64,000 bases of DNA from Oikopleura dioica (GCA_907165135.1 OU015567.1:8437001-8501000), one strand, 5' to 3'. Positions 42,181 through 53,425 are shown, counted from the first letter of the stretch. Notes: generated by a model not told the origin, from the letters alone. Numbers and translations are program-made.

Positions 42181-42468
42181 GTACCATGGAGTTGAGCTCT
42201 AAGTGGAGATAGGAGAATCTGAGCGACGGAAGCCCTCTCCGTCGCTCGATCTGAGCGCGCCTAATTCAGCGCCAAAAGCTGGAGATTGCCTTCTCGGTTC
42301 TGTGATTGGCTGAATCCCTTCATTTCCGCAGAAATGAATTTCGAGATTCTTCTGAAGCGCCCAGCACGCGCTTAGGAAAATTTCTAGACTTCCCTCCGAG
42401 TGATCTGCGCGGGAAACGGGAAAGGAGACCCGGGGGCTTTCTCCACTCAGAGTTCAACTCTATGGTAC
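42181..42468. mobile_element. 288-bp MITE overlapping a gene's last codons
   Basis: Its ends are inverted repeats of about 32 bp (GTACCATGGAGTTGAGCTCT at the left, GTACCATAGAGTTGAACTCT on the other strand at the right; 28 of 32 match). Inside is a hairpin GAGCGACGGA / TCCGTCGCTC at about 42221-42246 and further short inverted words. No open frame of its own. ATGTG lies outside both ends but not flush at the left, so the target duplication is not settled. Confidence 0.75.
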
Positions 42469-44378
42469 ATGTGAGTTTCTCCAGTGTAGGTGAGCCCATT
42501 TTCCGAAGCGCAAGTTCCGGCTGGCTTCAGCTGGTTTCCCTCGCAGCAATGATCGGAAGGAGCATTGTAGAGTTGGAATGAGCCGACGCTTGTTCCGCAG
42601 CACTTACTCTCATGCTCTAAAGATTTGTAAAATTTTAAAATCAAAAAGTAAATCTTACCGATTCCTCCTTGGGCTTTCAAACAGTTGACATTATCGAAGT
42701 TCTGGAACATAGGATTGAGACTGTATCCGGAGAGAACAGTAGCGAAAGCTTTGTCACACTCGCAAATCGCAAGCTGAAACGCATCTGAGGCGTCGCACAC
42801 ATTATCAGTCGGTTGTGGATACTCCCAGAAGCCTGTTTGCCAAAGATCAGTGGTGTTAGTTCCTAATTTGAGAACATCAACTGAGCATCGGACGCATTTC
42901 TTCCAGCCGTTGATCGCCAAATCGACTTCATCAACCGGTCGGCCATTATTATGAGCAAATGGCTCTAGAAGACCTCGCCCAGTGCAGCCGTAGTCGGTTA
43001 GTGCGGTTCCAGAAAAATCTGGAGCAAGAGCGCTAAGCCACCACTGCATATCGCTCTTTGCTGGTTCGGCGATGAGTTTGACGCAAAGTCGGTCGCTTGT
43101 TCGCTGCATTGGATCGTAAGCAATAGCGCAGAGATCGTGGGAACCAGCTGCAAGTTGGAAGAGTGTAGGAGTCCACGAACAGTTGGAGTGGCCGCTGGTT
43201 TTGTCGACATCTGTGCAGGTCATTCCTGATGGACCGGAGAAGATGATTCGGTCGAGATCAACAAATGTGTTGCCGTTGGCGGTGTACTCAGCGTAATAGT
43301 CGAGAGAAATTGAGCCCGAAACTTTGATGATATCTCCATTTTGAGGACTCGTACCGGTGAAAGCAGGAAGACCTGTACAATGATCGTTAGAGGCTTGTCG
43401 ACGACCTCGGTGATGTCCAGTTTCGCTGTGATCTTCGCCAAAAAGATTGGCGAAAAATTTCTCACCGGAAGATGCAATCTCTGATCTAATAGAAGAGGCC
43501 ATGGAAGGAGTCCAGACCGTAGCCATGAACTGAGCTGGTACAGATGATCGAAGATTGCCATTAACATCGTAGTCTTCAACCTGGATGGCGAGAGGTTTTA
43601 TTCCAGATGCAAAAGCGTCTGCGGAGGGGTCGTATGTGACGATGCAGTTCTCCTCGTCGAGAATGAGAGAATCAAATCGACCCTGGTCACGTGAGAGCGC
43701 TTCCGCTTCGTCAATGGTCGCCCAGCGACACTTGACGTTGTCGCCATCTGGATCACTAGGATTCAAGAAGAGCTTCTGGTCAGTGCACCCCGTCATGATG
43801 TACCAAATAGCAGGGATCTTGAACTGCGGTGAATTGTTGGTCAAATCGTAGACGGTTGAAGCAAAGTTGTAATCGCCATTGATGAGGCTACCATCATCGT
43901 CATGCATAGAAATGGTGCAGCAGCCATTAGCGACATGTTTAAATGGCTGGTTGATATTGAAGGTTTCATCGACGTAGCCAAAGCAGTAGTGGACGCCAGA
44001 GTCCAGCGCAGCTGAATCTTCGATCTCATTGACGATGTATTTTCCAGTTGTTCCATTATTGCCGTAGGCGATAATGTCAATTCCGGACATGTCAGTGATG
44101 CTCTCGGTAATCATCGAGCCACTAAAAATTATTTAATTGCTTATTTGGAGGTAAACAGCGAAATTTAAAAAGGGCGACAACGAACATTTTTCAGCATACC
44201 TAGCACTCTGGCTGGCAACATCAGCATCAGTACAACCCGTGCCATACCCATCCATGCCTCTTCTCCAGCCCATTGTTCGGGTCACCTGAAGATTACCGCC
44301 ATCTTGTCGATATTGGTAGGAGCCAGCGCGGTAGTGGGAAGCAAAAGTAGAGGAAAGAACTGTCCCCAAAAATTTCAT
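42447..44378 (-). CDS. Large secreted protein, paralogue 1
   Basis: Three exons, 44378..44200, 44121..42659 and 42616..42447, in phase. A short signal peptide (MKFLGTVLSSTFA) leads into SHYRAGSYQYRQDGG and TRTMGWRRGMDG, then VHYCFGYVDE, NGCCTISM, DLTNNSPQFKIPAIWYIMTG, LNPSDPDGDNVKCRWA, PLAIQVEDYD and VPAQFMATVW, a basic GHHRGRRQA site that may be a protease cut, a beta-sandwich-like half (LPAFTGTSPQNGDIIKVSGS, HDLCAIAYDPMQRTSDRLCV), and a Cys-rich end (DYGCTGRGLLEPFAHNNGRP, KKCVRCSVD, ICECDKAFATVL, KCCGTSVGSF). I know similar N-terminal architecture from secreted proteins of other invertebrates but no function. The last five residues, HRVEL, come from an inserted MITE. A good TATA box lies 68 bp upstream of the start. 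Confidence 0.85.
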
Positions 44379-44445
44379 CTTTTTCAGATTTTTTGGGATT
44401 ACTGTCCGTTCTCTTAGAGTGAGTACAAAAAAAAATATCAGGCTG

Positions 44446-44453
44446 TATTTATA
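44446..44453 (-). promoter_or_regulatory. TATA box of paralogue 1
   Basis: TATAAATA on the minus strand, 68 bp upstream of the ATG, within an AT-rich stretch. Confidence 0.6.
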
Positions 44454-44838
44454 TATTCGTTATCAGCCCGTAGTTTGAGAATTCGATCGGAAAAGATAGT
44501 GAAGTTAAAATCGATCAATTCCTTTTTCAATTCTTCGTTTTCGTCTGAGTTTGCGGTTAGCCACAGCCAGCACATTTCTCCGATTACCTTGTCAGCAGAT
44601 TTGTCTTTGCTTGAATAAACGTATTTTTTAGGTTGAGAAATTTGAAAATTTTCAGGGTTCGAAAATAGACTTGATCAAATAAATGTCAGTTTATTGAAGT
44701 TTATTAGTGTTGCAACACCGATTGTTAGTAAAGAAAAAAGGGAATTAGTAATTTGGGTTCACAGGTCAAAGGTTATACAATTTACACACTCTTAAGTTGC
44801 TTTTTATCACATCTTATTGCTTCCATGATGGATTTAGT

Positions 44839-46843
44839 CTACGTGGATTTGTACATTGGGATCGCTCCGGTGTAGATGATTCCCTGTTCCACAGCGCAGG
44901 TACCAGCTGGTTTCAATTGGTTAGCTTCGCAGCATTGGTCGGATGGAATGTTGTACTGCTGGAAGGCGCCAAGATCGGTTCCGCAGCACATGCTAACGTG
45001 CGCTAGAATTTTTATTAGAACACATTCAAGATGACGGGCGATTGTGATAAAAATAAACTTTTTGATGTCAACTTACCGAGACCTCCTTGTGCTTTTTGGC
45101 AATTGGCTTTATCGAAGTTCTGGAAAGCGGCGTTGGGAGTTCCGATTTGCGAAAGAACTGTAGCCAAAGCTTTGTCGCACTCGCAAATTGCCTTCTCAAA
45201 TGGATCAGAATTGTCACAATCGGTTCCAGTTGGCTGTGTGTACTCCCAGAAGCTGGTCTGAAGTGTTCCTGGAGCAAGAGAATCGACAGAGCATCGGACG
45301 CACTTCTTCCAGCCGTTGATGGCGAGATCGACTTCATCAACTGGTCGGCCGTTGTTGTGGGCGAATGGCTCAAGAAGACCACGTCCAGTGCAACCGTAAT
45401 CGGTCAAAGCATTTCCGGCAAAATCGGTGGCGATCGCGTTCAACCACCAGTTCACGTCGACCTTGGCAGCTTGAGCGATGAGTTTTACGCAAACACGTTC
45501 GCTGGTACGCTGCATGGGATCGTAGGCGATCGCGCAGAGATCGTGAGATCCAGCTGCGATCTGGGAAACGGTGGGTGTCCATGTGCAAGTGGACTGACCG
45601 GTGCTCTTGTCAACTAAGGTGCAGGACATTCCTGTTGGCCCAGAGAAGATGATTCGGTCCATGTCGACAAATGTGCCGCCATTGGCACTGTACTCGGCGA
45701 AGAAATCGAGAGACATCGAGCCAGATACAGTGATAACGTCACCGTTTGCGGGAGTAGAGCCGGTGAAGGTGGGGAGACCGGTGCAGTGATCGGGCAGAGC
45801 TTGTCGTCGACCTCGGTAGTGAGTTGAGTCGTGGGAATCATGACCGAGGAAGTCGAAATGATCGTCGCCGTCGACTTCGTCGAAAAGGCCAGAGAAGAAT
45901 TTCTGGCCAGTTCGGATGAAGGAGCTGGGGGTGGGAGCAACGCCGGGAGCAGATGGAGCCGGCATTTGCGGAGTCCAGACTGTAGCCATGAACTGAGCGG
46001 GCATTGAAGATCGAAGAGTTCCGTCAGCAGCGTAGTCCTCGACCTGGATGGCAAGTGGCTTGATGCCTGAGGCGAAAGCGTCGGCAGCTGGATCGTAAGT
46101 GACAACGCAATTGTCCTCGTCGAGGATGAGGGAATCGAAACGTCCCTTGTCTCGTGAGAGGAACTCGGCTTCGGTTTCGCTGGCCCATCGGCACTTGATG
46201 TTGTCGCCGTCGGGATCAGTTGGGTTGAGGTACAATTTCTGATCGGTGCAGCCGGTCATGATGTACCAAATGGCGGGGATCTTGAACTGGGGCGAGTTGT
46301 TGGTCAAATCGTAGACGGTGGAGGCGAAGTTGTAGGCGCCGCTGAAAGAGACACCGTCATCATCTTGCATTGGAATCGTGCAGCAACCGTTAGCAACGTG
46401 CGTAAATGGCTGGGAGACGGAGAAACTCTCGTCAACGTAGCCGAAGCAGTAGTGAGTGCCAGAATCCAAAGATGCAGAATCTTCGATTTCGTTGACAACG
46501 TACGTTCCAGTGGTTCCAGATGCACCGGTGTTAACTAAGACGTTTCCGGACAAGTCATTAATTGTTTCGGTGATCATAGCAGTACTGAAGATATATTTAA
46601 ATATATTCTCGTCGTCATTCGAGATGATAAAAATCTCTCTGAATTCCCAAAAAAAAATTTTTACCTGACATCCTGGTTGGCAACATTGGAGGCGGTACAA
46701 CCAGTTCCGTAACCGTCCATGGTTCGTCGCCAACCCATAGTTCGAGTGACCTGGAGGTTGCCGCCATCTTGTCGGTACTGGTAGGAACCAGCTCGGTAGT
46801 GGGAAGCAAGAGAAGAAGAAAGAAAGGTCGCCAAAAATTTCAT
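44839..46843 (-). CDS. Large secreted protein, paralogue 2
   Basis: Three exons with the same phases as its neighbour: 46843..46665 (179 bp, identical length), 46584..45077 and 45002..44839. The same order of motifs is present: signal peptide MKFLATFLSSSLA, SHYRAGSYQYRQDGG, TRTMGWRRTMDG, HYCFGYVDE, DLTNNSPQFKIPAIWYIMTG, PLAIQVEDYA, HYRGRRQA, LPTFTGSTPANGD, DYGCTGRGLLEPFAHNNGRP, KKCVRCSVD and SMCCGTDLGAF. It ends YTGAIPMYKST, which shows what the normal C-terminus of the pair looks like. An acidic linker (GDDHFDFLGHDSHDS) before the basic site is longer than in paralogue 1. Codon use is strongly biased, suggesting high expression; TATA lies about 75 bp upstream. A structural, mucus or house-related role is a guess. 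Confidence 0.87.
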
Positions 46844-47339
46844 GTTTTTTCAACTTTTTTGGGATTACTTACTCGTCTCTCAGAGTGTGTATGATGAACC
46901 GCAATAATTGCCGTGCGTTTATATTGGCACCGCGCGGTGGAAAGATAAGGATAAGCTTCGAAGTCGGCGCAGGGAAATGTAAACTCTGATATCATAGTAT
47001 TGAGATAATGTAAGAATCCAAATACTTCCTTCATAAGATTTCGATGTCCAGGCTCCCTGAGAAAGCGGTTGTATTGTTTTCTGATTTGTGGGAAATGGCA
47101 ATTCGAGGATATGCAAATCTACTCTATCAAAACGGAGCGAGTACTTTTGGTAATTGATTTTTGCATGCGATTTATCTACATATTCACGCAATGTTCCCGC
47201 GCTGAACTAATACTCAACAAGTGCTGCCATGAAAAATTCAAGCTCTTGAACATATTTTCTGATGAATTTTTAAACTTTAATAAGACACAAGCCCTCGCTC
47301 GAATTAGTTTTAATTCTTCAGACGTATTAAAGAGAGAGA
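46844..47339. other. Divergent intergenic region
   Basis: Lies between the minus-strand secreted protein and the plus-strand EF-hand gene, so it must hold both promoters. The TATA for the left gene is at 46918. Open frames here (46840-47191, 47069-47380) look accidental. Confidence 0.5.
46918..46923 (-). promoter_or_regulatory. TATA box of paralogue 2
   Basis: TATAAA on the minus strand, 75 bp upstream of the ATG at 46843. Confidence 0.6.
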
Positions 47340-48024
47340 ATGAACTCCCTGACAAAAACGGAAAGAGAGAATTTGATTAAAGTCTATAAAAAGTTGGATG
47401 AAAATGGCGACGGAAAACTTGCACGCGTAGAGCTTATCAATGCTGTTCGAAATTATTTGGACGAAACAAATCAAGCTGAAACAGAAACCAAACGAAGACA
47501 GGGTGCGGTTCTTTATTCGCTTATGATTTTTTCATTTCTTGTTTAGTTCTGAGCATTGTGGAGACAGTTGTAAAAGCAATCGACAAGGATAAAAATGGGC
47601 TCATTTGCTTGGACGAAATGGCAACCACGTTTAGGGATGAGTGTCAAGATGGACCAGTTGTAGTTGTTGCTGCAATTTTGAGGAAAGTCCCAAAGAATTT
47701 TCGATATTCTAAAAAACCCTTCAGATTTTCTCTTTGGTTTGCAAACGTGGATAGCTCAAATGACGGTAAAATTTCGAAAGAAGAACTTTACGACTTCATT
47801 TACGCCTCCCTTCCACGTTAGATCGATATTTTAGTTTTGTGACCTAAGATTAAAGAATAGAAGATTGCGCAGCTAGCCAGAGAGGATCGCAAGCTGAGAA
47901 CTTGGCTGAAATGGTGACGAAGAAAATTCTCGCTGGAGTTGATGCGGATTCGGATGGCATGATGTCTGTCGAAGAAGCTGTTGGAGCAATTCAAGGTTGT
48001 TGGAAAGAGTGGGACAATCTCTAG
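47340..48024 (+). CDS. Calmodulin-like protein with four EF-hands
   Basis: Exons 47340..47502, 47547..47816 and 47861..48024 in phase, 198 residues. Four canonical 12-residue calcium loops are visible: DENGDGKLARVE, DKDKNGLICLDE, DSSNDGKISKEE and DADSDGMMSVEE, each with acidic position 1, Gly 6 and Glu 12. The helices fit the calmodulin/troponin C/calcineurin B superfamily, but an insertion between loops 2 and 3 (VVVVAAILRKVPKNFRYSKK) is unusual. The middle exon reads through this insertion without a stop and keeps phase, so it is taken as coding. Likely a soluble calcium sensor. Introns are 44 bp each. A poly(A) signal follows at 48091. The start ATG follows AGAGAGA and gives MNSLTKTERENLIKVYKKL. 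Confidence 0.85.
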
Positions 48025-48090
48025 GCTCGACTCAAATGATCTTTTAGGCTTTCACATTTTCCCTGCATGAACTGACATTTGAAGAATTTC

Positions 48091-48096
48091 AATAAA
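48091..48096 (+). terminator. Poly(A) signal of the EF-hand gene
   Basis: AATAAA 67 bp after the TAG stop. Confidence 0.6.
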
Positions 48097-48637
48097 AATA
48101 ATCATTCTTCTTGAAAACTCTGATTTCCACTTCAATATCGCCTTTACTTATAATTCTTTTTTTTTTCTTACTGCTTCTTATTTTTCGCCAAAAATAACCG
48201 AGTCGATCATCGTGAATCAATCATATTGCACCTTCAATCTCCTAAAAAGCCAGTTTAATTATCGGCTGTCCTTGAAAGTCTGTCTCAGTCCGTCCGCTAA
48301 GTCAGCTTATTCGTTCCTCTGTGTTATTCTTATGAAAGAAGGCGAAGCAGCTACAGCGGGGTTTTTCGCCTTTTTAGTGGTTTTCCCGACAATCGGTACG
48401 GAACTGACAGAGAGGAATCGCGTTTACTTTTCATTCAGCTCTTTTTCTTATCTTGAAATGCTTCGCTACAAATCAGCAAAGAAGGGTCAGTCTAATTACT
48501 TCTAAATTAATCAACAAAAATTGTTTAGATGCGGCTAAATACACCTTATAATTTGAATTTTGCCAGGTTGAGCATCAAGCCAAATCTCGAGGTACTAAAA
48601 CAAAAATTAAAAAACCGTCAAGATCTTTTAGCCGTGC

Positions 48638-48856
48638 ATGGCTTGCCATCGAGTTTCTCCGATTCCGAGGCGTAACGGACGAATAAAGCCTTTGATTCCA
48701 GTTGAGAAACTGAAGTTTTGGTCGATTTCCTCTCCATCCCTCCTTTCTTCGATGGAAACAACCGCGAGTAGAAGATACGAAAATTTGAACTTCCCAATTC
48801 GCGAAAGTTTGATGAGTGTCGACAGAGAATTAACGAAACCACTTTCAGAAATATAG
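48638..48856 (+). CDS. Possible small basic protein or exon
   Basis: A 72-residue frame MACHRVSPIPRRNGRIKPLI, then VEKLKFWSISSPSLLSSM and SVDRELTKPLSEI. A TCTTTTAG acceptor lies 6 nt upstream, so it could be an exon or a trans-spliced start. The composition (Ser/Arg/Lys) resembles the next gene downstream. It may be the 5' exon of that gene, but no donor keeps the phase. Confidence 0.3.
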   Translation: MACHRVSPIPRRNGRIKPLIPVEKLKFWSISSPSLLSSMETTASRRYENLNFPIRESLMSVDRELTKPLSEI

Positions 48857-49276
48857 TAATAATTACTTATTGATTAAATCAAAAAGTAGTTGAACGGGAA
48901 CTGCTCATTAGCAAGGATTGATGATGGTTTTAGTAAAATTTCTCAAATAAATTATTTTCAACAAAACCTCTTTCTCATTAAATATTTTCCAGTCTTCAAG
49001 AAAGCTTCATTTTTGAGAAGAAAGCGAAGATAAAACCTGTTAAAGAAACATATTAATTAAAAGCAGATGATCTTAGATTTACGCTGTCTATAGAGTTGGA
49101 AGCAGAAAAGAGTCAGTTTCCTCACGAGAAAATCAGATAATCGCCATTTAAATTTAAGAATCAGTTTGCCAAATCGGCCATGTAAGATATCTCAATCTGT
49201 GCATACACTGCCAATATAAAGTGCTCTCATCACTTCTTTTGAAGAAAAAGAAGCTTGCAATTGAATATCTTTTTAA

Positions 49277-50247
49277 ATGAACTTGATGGAAATGAGAACC
49301 AAATATTCGAAGAAATGGCTCGTGCCAAGAAAAAAGAGACTGCCAGAAAATAGTTGTAGTGAAGATTCTGAGAAAAAATCACAAAGAAAGCGCTTCAGCG
49401 AATCTTTTGTTTTGTCTTCAAAATAACAGTTTCGAGTATATTGATCATGCAATATTACTGACTGCTACAGTCACTCCCGGCCATATTTCCACGGTACTAT
49501 CGTTCAAAAATGCTATGTTTCTCAAGCGCGGTGAAAAGAGAACGAAAAAAATCGGCCGAAAATGAAGTTGAAACTATCGGGTTGAGAATAACCAGGGCTT
49601 GGAAAAGCTTCAAGAAAAAAATCACCCCAGCGGAATATATTCCAAGAAGCAAGATGCGATTCTCCAACAGGCGTCGTCCAGCTATCGTCAAAGTTGAAAA
49701 ATCGCTTCTTTTTGAGCCAATTATTCCTCGAAATTCACGTATTTTTCAACTTTTGCAAGGGCACCAAATAATAATCAAAGAAAGAAAAGATTGTTGGCAG
49801 ACTCCGTCTGACCTTTCTTGGGGTAAAGGAACATTACATGTACCTTCAGTTCTGAAGTAACTGTAATTCAGATATTGACTTCGACGAAAGTAACCGAGCT
49901 GAGTTTTCTGATTTTTCTCAATCAGATCCTTATGAAAATGCGTCGATTAGTACAATGAGCAAAGCGGCCTTGTAAGATGGAATCACAGTTACAGGTATTT
50001 ACTGATGCTTTTTGTAGCGATGAAGACATTGACTTGGAAATGATGGACGATGGAATCAGCACGAATTCTGGAGGAAGCAATGACATCAACAACGATCAGT
50101 CACTTTCTGAGTACGAGGAAAGAAGCTTCAGGTGAGCGAAGAAGGGGACCTTCAGTTTGTAAAAGAAATTCTAGCAACAGCTCGGCGATTGTGTACGAAT
50201 GGGAAGACCTGAATATCGACGAGATTTCTGCTTTGGTCAGACACTAA
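49277..50247 (+). CDS. Basic N-terminus / acidic C-terminus protein, unidentified
   Basis: Exons: 49277 to about 49414 (MNLMEMRTKYSKKW, SCSEDSEKKSQRKRFSES), 49527..49738 (AVKRERKKSAENEVETIGLR, ITRAWKSFKKKITPAEYI, RSKMRFSNRRRPAIVKVEKS), 49872..49971, 50018..50131 and 50175..50247. The last four join in phase; the first junction rests on a weak GTCTTC donor. The C-terminal half is acidic: IDFDESNRAEFSDFSQSDPY, DEDIDLEMMDDG, IVYEWEDLNIDEISALVRH. The contrast between a basic head and an acidic tail suggests a nuclear or chromatin-bound factor, which is only a guess. No domain recognised. Confidence 0.6.
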
Positions 50248-50571
50248 TATTCTTGTTTTCTTTCTTTCTTCGCTCGCGGTTATTTTTAAATAATGATAAA
50301 TCGACAATTACGGGAGTTTTGTCCAACGATTTTCCGACATTTTAGGGGTCAGATTATCCTTTTTACAAAAAAAGAAAGCGGAGATATGCACAAAAGCTTA
50401 TCGCAAAAAGTCATAAAATAAAAGACATTCTATACAAAAATGTGTTCTCAAGCTCTAGAAAATAAAATCGAATTCGTGTGGACCAAAGAATAGACACTTG
50501 TTCGTTTTCTGCTCATTCCTCTCTCTTCTGAAAATAAAGCTGAGAAATTTTCAACCCCATCAATGAAGGAA
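50248..50571. other. Spacer before PUF60 region
   Basis: AT-rich with several AATAAA-like words near 50395-50465 and 50530; otherwise no feature seen. Confidence 0.4.
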
Positions 50572-50719
50572 AATTCCTTACGATCTCCGCATCGATTGCG
50601 CAACAGTTCGTCTCGAGCCAATCAGCGACGCGGATTTTTGGAAAGTTTGGAATTCGTCGTTTTTCGCGCTTTTCGAGAGATTATCTCCTGTCCAGGAAAC
50701 TGCCGAGTTGAGAAAGTAA
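50572..50719 (+). CDS. Possible last exon of a cistron upstream of PUF60
   Basis: Frame IPYDLRIDCATVRLEPIS, DADFWKVWNSSFFALFERLS and QETAELRK ends in TAA at 50717-50719. Codon use favours C-ending codons, as in true genes here. It lacks an ATG and enters after an acceptor-like Tgaag. A competing frame begins at the ATG at 50563 (MKENSLRSPHRLR). The stop is only 38 nt before the PUF60 ATG, with a TTTTAG between them, which is operon-like spacing. Confidence 0.35.
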
Positions 50720-50757
50720 AAGAATGAAAATTTTAGAGATATCCGAAGAAAAAAAGA

Positions 50758-53425
50758 ATGTCGGGTGCTTCTGGGGCGACGTATTTCGGACAACCGGCGC
50801 TTTATGGATTGATGAAAAAGGTTGATCTGCCGGAAAGGGATGAGAGAGAATTGAAATCGTCGGAGAATGCTGGAGAACTGCCTACTGTAGGAAAGGGTGA
50901 CTGCTTGATCAACTAGAAACACTTATCTATTCTATATTGATGATTTCAAAAAACTTTTTGTGGGGCCGGAAATCGTAAAAAACTGCAAGTGCAGTTTTCT
51001 TCAGCTCGTCAAGACGAGTCGAATGATGGGTCTAACTCCTGATAACTCTAAGGATTTACCGGTTTACCGGCTGGTTACCGGAAAATACGTTGTCACCGGC
51101 CGTTTTTGTTCTAGAAGTGATAGACTAATGTTTGACACCGGAAATTGTTTCTTATAGTCAGTTCTCCTGCAGCCTAAAAGATGAAGGTTGTATCAATTCT
51201 CTGAAGAGAGTTATCACTAAAATACTATTTTTGGCGAAAATGGGACTAGAAATTAGGAACGTGCAGCAACAACAAAATTTAAGTAAAAATTACTGTTTTT
51301 AGTGATAACTCTCTTCAGAGAATTTATACAACCTTCATCTTTTAGGCTGCAGGAGAACTGACTATAAGAAACAATTTCCGGTGTCAAACATTAGTCTATC
51401 ACTTCTAGAACAAAAACGGCCGGTGACAACGTATTTTCCGGTAACCAGCCGGTAAACCGGTAAATCCTTAGAGTTATCAGGAGTTAGACCCATCATTCGA
51501 CTCGTCTTGACGAGCTGAAGAAAACTGCACTTGCAGTTTTTTTACGATTTCCGGCCCCACAAAAAGTTTTTTGAAATCATCATTCATTCCCCTAATCATA
51601 TTCACCCTTGAAAAGGCGGCTTATCAACATGGATCGCAGTGAACGCATTCGGTGAAGTCCTTGCAGGCCTTGCCGCTCCTTTGGACAACGTCTTTCCTTC
51701 AAATCTAACTCCGATTTCAAAAGAAGAACATGAAAGCATTCTTCTGGCGCGAACCTTCGCGATGGAATGCTCCCTCCGCCACGCGAAGAAGAAACAGAAA
51801 GAAAAAGAAAAGGCTCTTCAGCAGCAACAAATTGCAAGGCAGAGGGCTGTTCATTTGATGTGTCGGATTTACGTCGGAGCGGTTAATTATGAAGTTGGAG
51901 AAGCTACTGTCAAAAGTAAGACTCTCAAAAATTTTAACTAAGATTTGCCATAAAGCTTGCGGCTTCTCTCTTCGTAATTATGAAAATATTAATGTCCATT
52001 TTCAGCTTCTTTCGAAACCTTCGGTCCAGTGCGATCAGTAGACATGATTTACGACATCAACACTGGAAGACACAAAGGTTTCGCTTTCGTCGAATTTGAA
52101 ACACCAGAAGCTGCACATTTGGCGTGCGAAGACATGCAAGGCGCAACTGTTGGAGGAAGATCGGTGAAAGTTGGAAGAACTTCGAATATGGGAATGGCAG
52201 AACACTTTATCTCGCAATTCGCTCAAGAAGCCGCTAGGTACTTTTAAAGGGGAATACTGTTAAATTCATCTTAAATTCAGGTACAATCGTATATACGTCG
52301 CGAGTGTACACGAGAACTTGTCAGACGACGACATTCGCGCTGTTTTCGAAGCATTCGGCCGAGTTGTCAGTTGTTCCCTAGTACGAGACGTCAGCGATCC
52401 CGAAACGCACTGCGGCTATGGCTATATCGAGTTCGAGAATCCAGAATCAATGGAAGAAGCGGTCAAGGCGATGGATCGCTACGACTTGGGTGGTAAAATG
52501 CTGCGCGTTTGTGCTTGCGTCGTGCCGCCCAGTTTGCAGAACATCACCACTTCCAACAACAAGGATTTGAAAGACGAGGACAAACTGAAACCGGCGATGA
52601 TGCTTTCCGAAATGATCAAAAGAACTGAAGCGCTTGGAAGAATGTTGCCAGATGCGGAGGGCAGTTCGCAGCCGATGGAAGTTGACCAAAAAGCTATTGC
52701 TGGACCTAAAGGATCTGCTGCTGCGGAGAAAGTAAGGAATAAGGAGGTTTGGTTTTCCGTTAAAATGGAGACCATCTATAAGGACTTTCTCATTGGACCC
52801 CAGATTTTTTATTTTACTTATCGTTATGTAATCTTAGGTGTTGAGATCAATATGGATTTAAATTAATTTTGAACTAATCAATTTCTTTTAGTCGATCAAC
52901 AGCTCGAGCATCGAAGCGGACGCGCAGAATGTGACGCTTTCTGGCCAAGATCAGCGCAATTTCTTGATGAACAAGCTTTCAAGAGCCCCTCAAACCAGAG
53001 TCCTCGTTTTGCGAAATATGCTCAAGGCGGATGAACTCGACGGAGAGGTCGGGGAATTTATCATTTTTTTAGAAATAGCATGTTTTGTATTTAGGTTGAG
53101 GCGGAAGTGACTGAAGAGTGCGAGAATTATGGAAAAGTTACGAAAGTTGTTATTTATCAAGAGAGGCAGAGTGCTGATACCGATGCTGAAATCGTTGTCA
53201 AGATATTTGTTCAATTCAGGTAAATACAGCGATAGCAGCGAGAATACATCAGTGAGAACTCAGAATCGCTTCTGAAGAGAGACTCGTATTCAACTCATTT
53301 TCAGTCTTCCACAAGAAGTGCAAACAGCAATTTCGGCCCTGGACAAGCGCTGGTTCAATGGCAATCAAATTTCCGCGCAAATCTACGACCAAACTGCCTT
53401 CGACATGAAAGACTACACGGGCTAG
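50758..53425 (+). CDS. PUF60: Poly(U)-binding splicing factor PUF60
   Basis: Nuclear splicing factor that binds U-rich tracts near 3' splice sites with U2AF. Exons: 50758..50896, about 51640..51915, 52006..52237, 52281..52731, 52892..53047, 53095..53219, 53305..53425. RRM1 begins [15 protein letters not shown] and has [18 protein letters not shown]2 begins [20 protein letters not shown] with [13 protein letters not shown]. The C-terminal UHM has [35 protein letters not shown] and the RWF motif (DKRWFNGN) that binds ULM peptides. The N-terminal helix ([20 protein letters not shown], then a Lys/Glu/Gln run) matches the family. All junctions from RRM1 on keep phase. The first intron, about 740 bp, is inflated by a foldback element; the exact exon 2 start is uncertain (51616 or 51640). 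Confidence 0.92.
50938..51584. repeat. Foldback element with two 285-bp arms
   Basis: Arms 50938-51221 and 51299-51584 are inverted copies with only an indel in an A-run and about one substitution noticed. The 77-bp spacer is unrelated. Each arm contains CCGGTTTACCGGC-type palindromes and CCGG-rich words. No open frame and no obvious target duplication. It lies wholly within PUF60 intron 1. Confidence 0.9.

Larger units (their letters stand above)
48025..49276. other. Region between EF-hand gene and next plus-strand gene
   Basis: Contains the EF-hand poly(A) signal and one possible small open frame (48638-48856). The rest is AT-rich and non-coding as far as can be seen. The open frame 48212-48505 has no splice or codon support. 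Confidence 0.35.
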
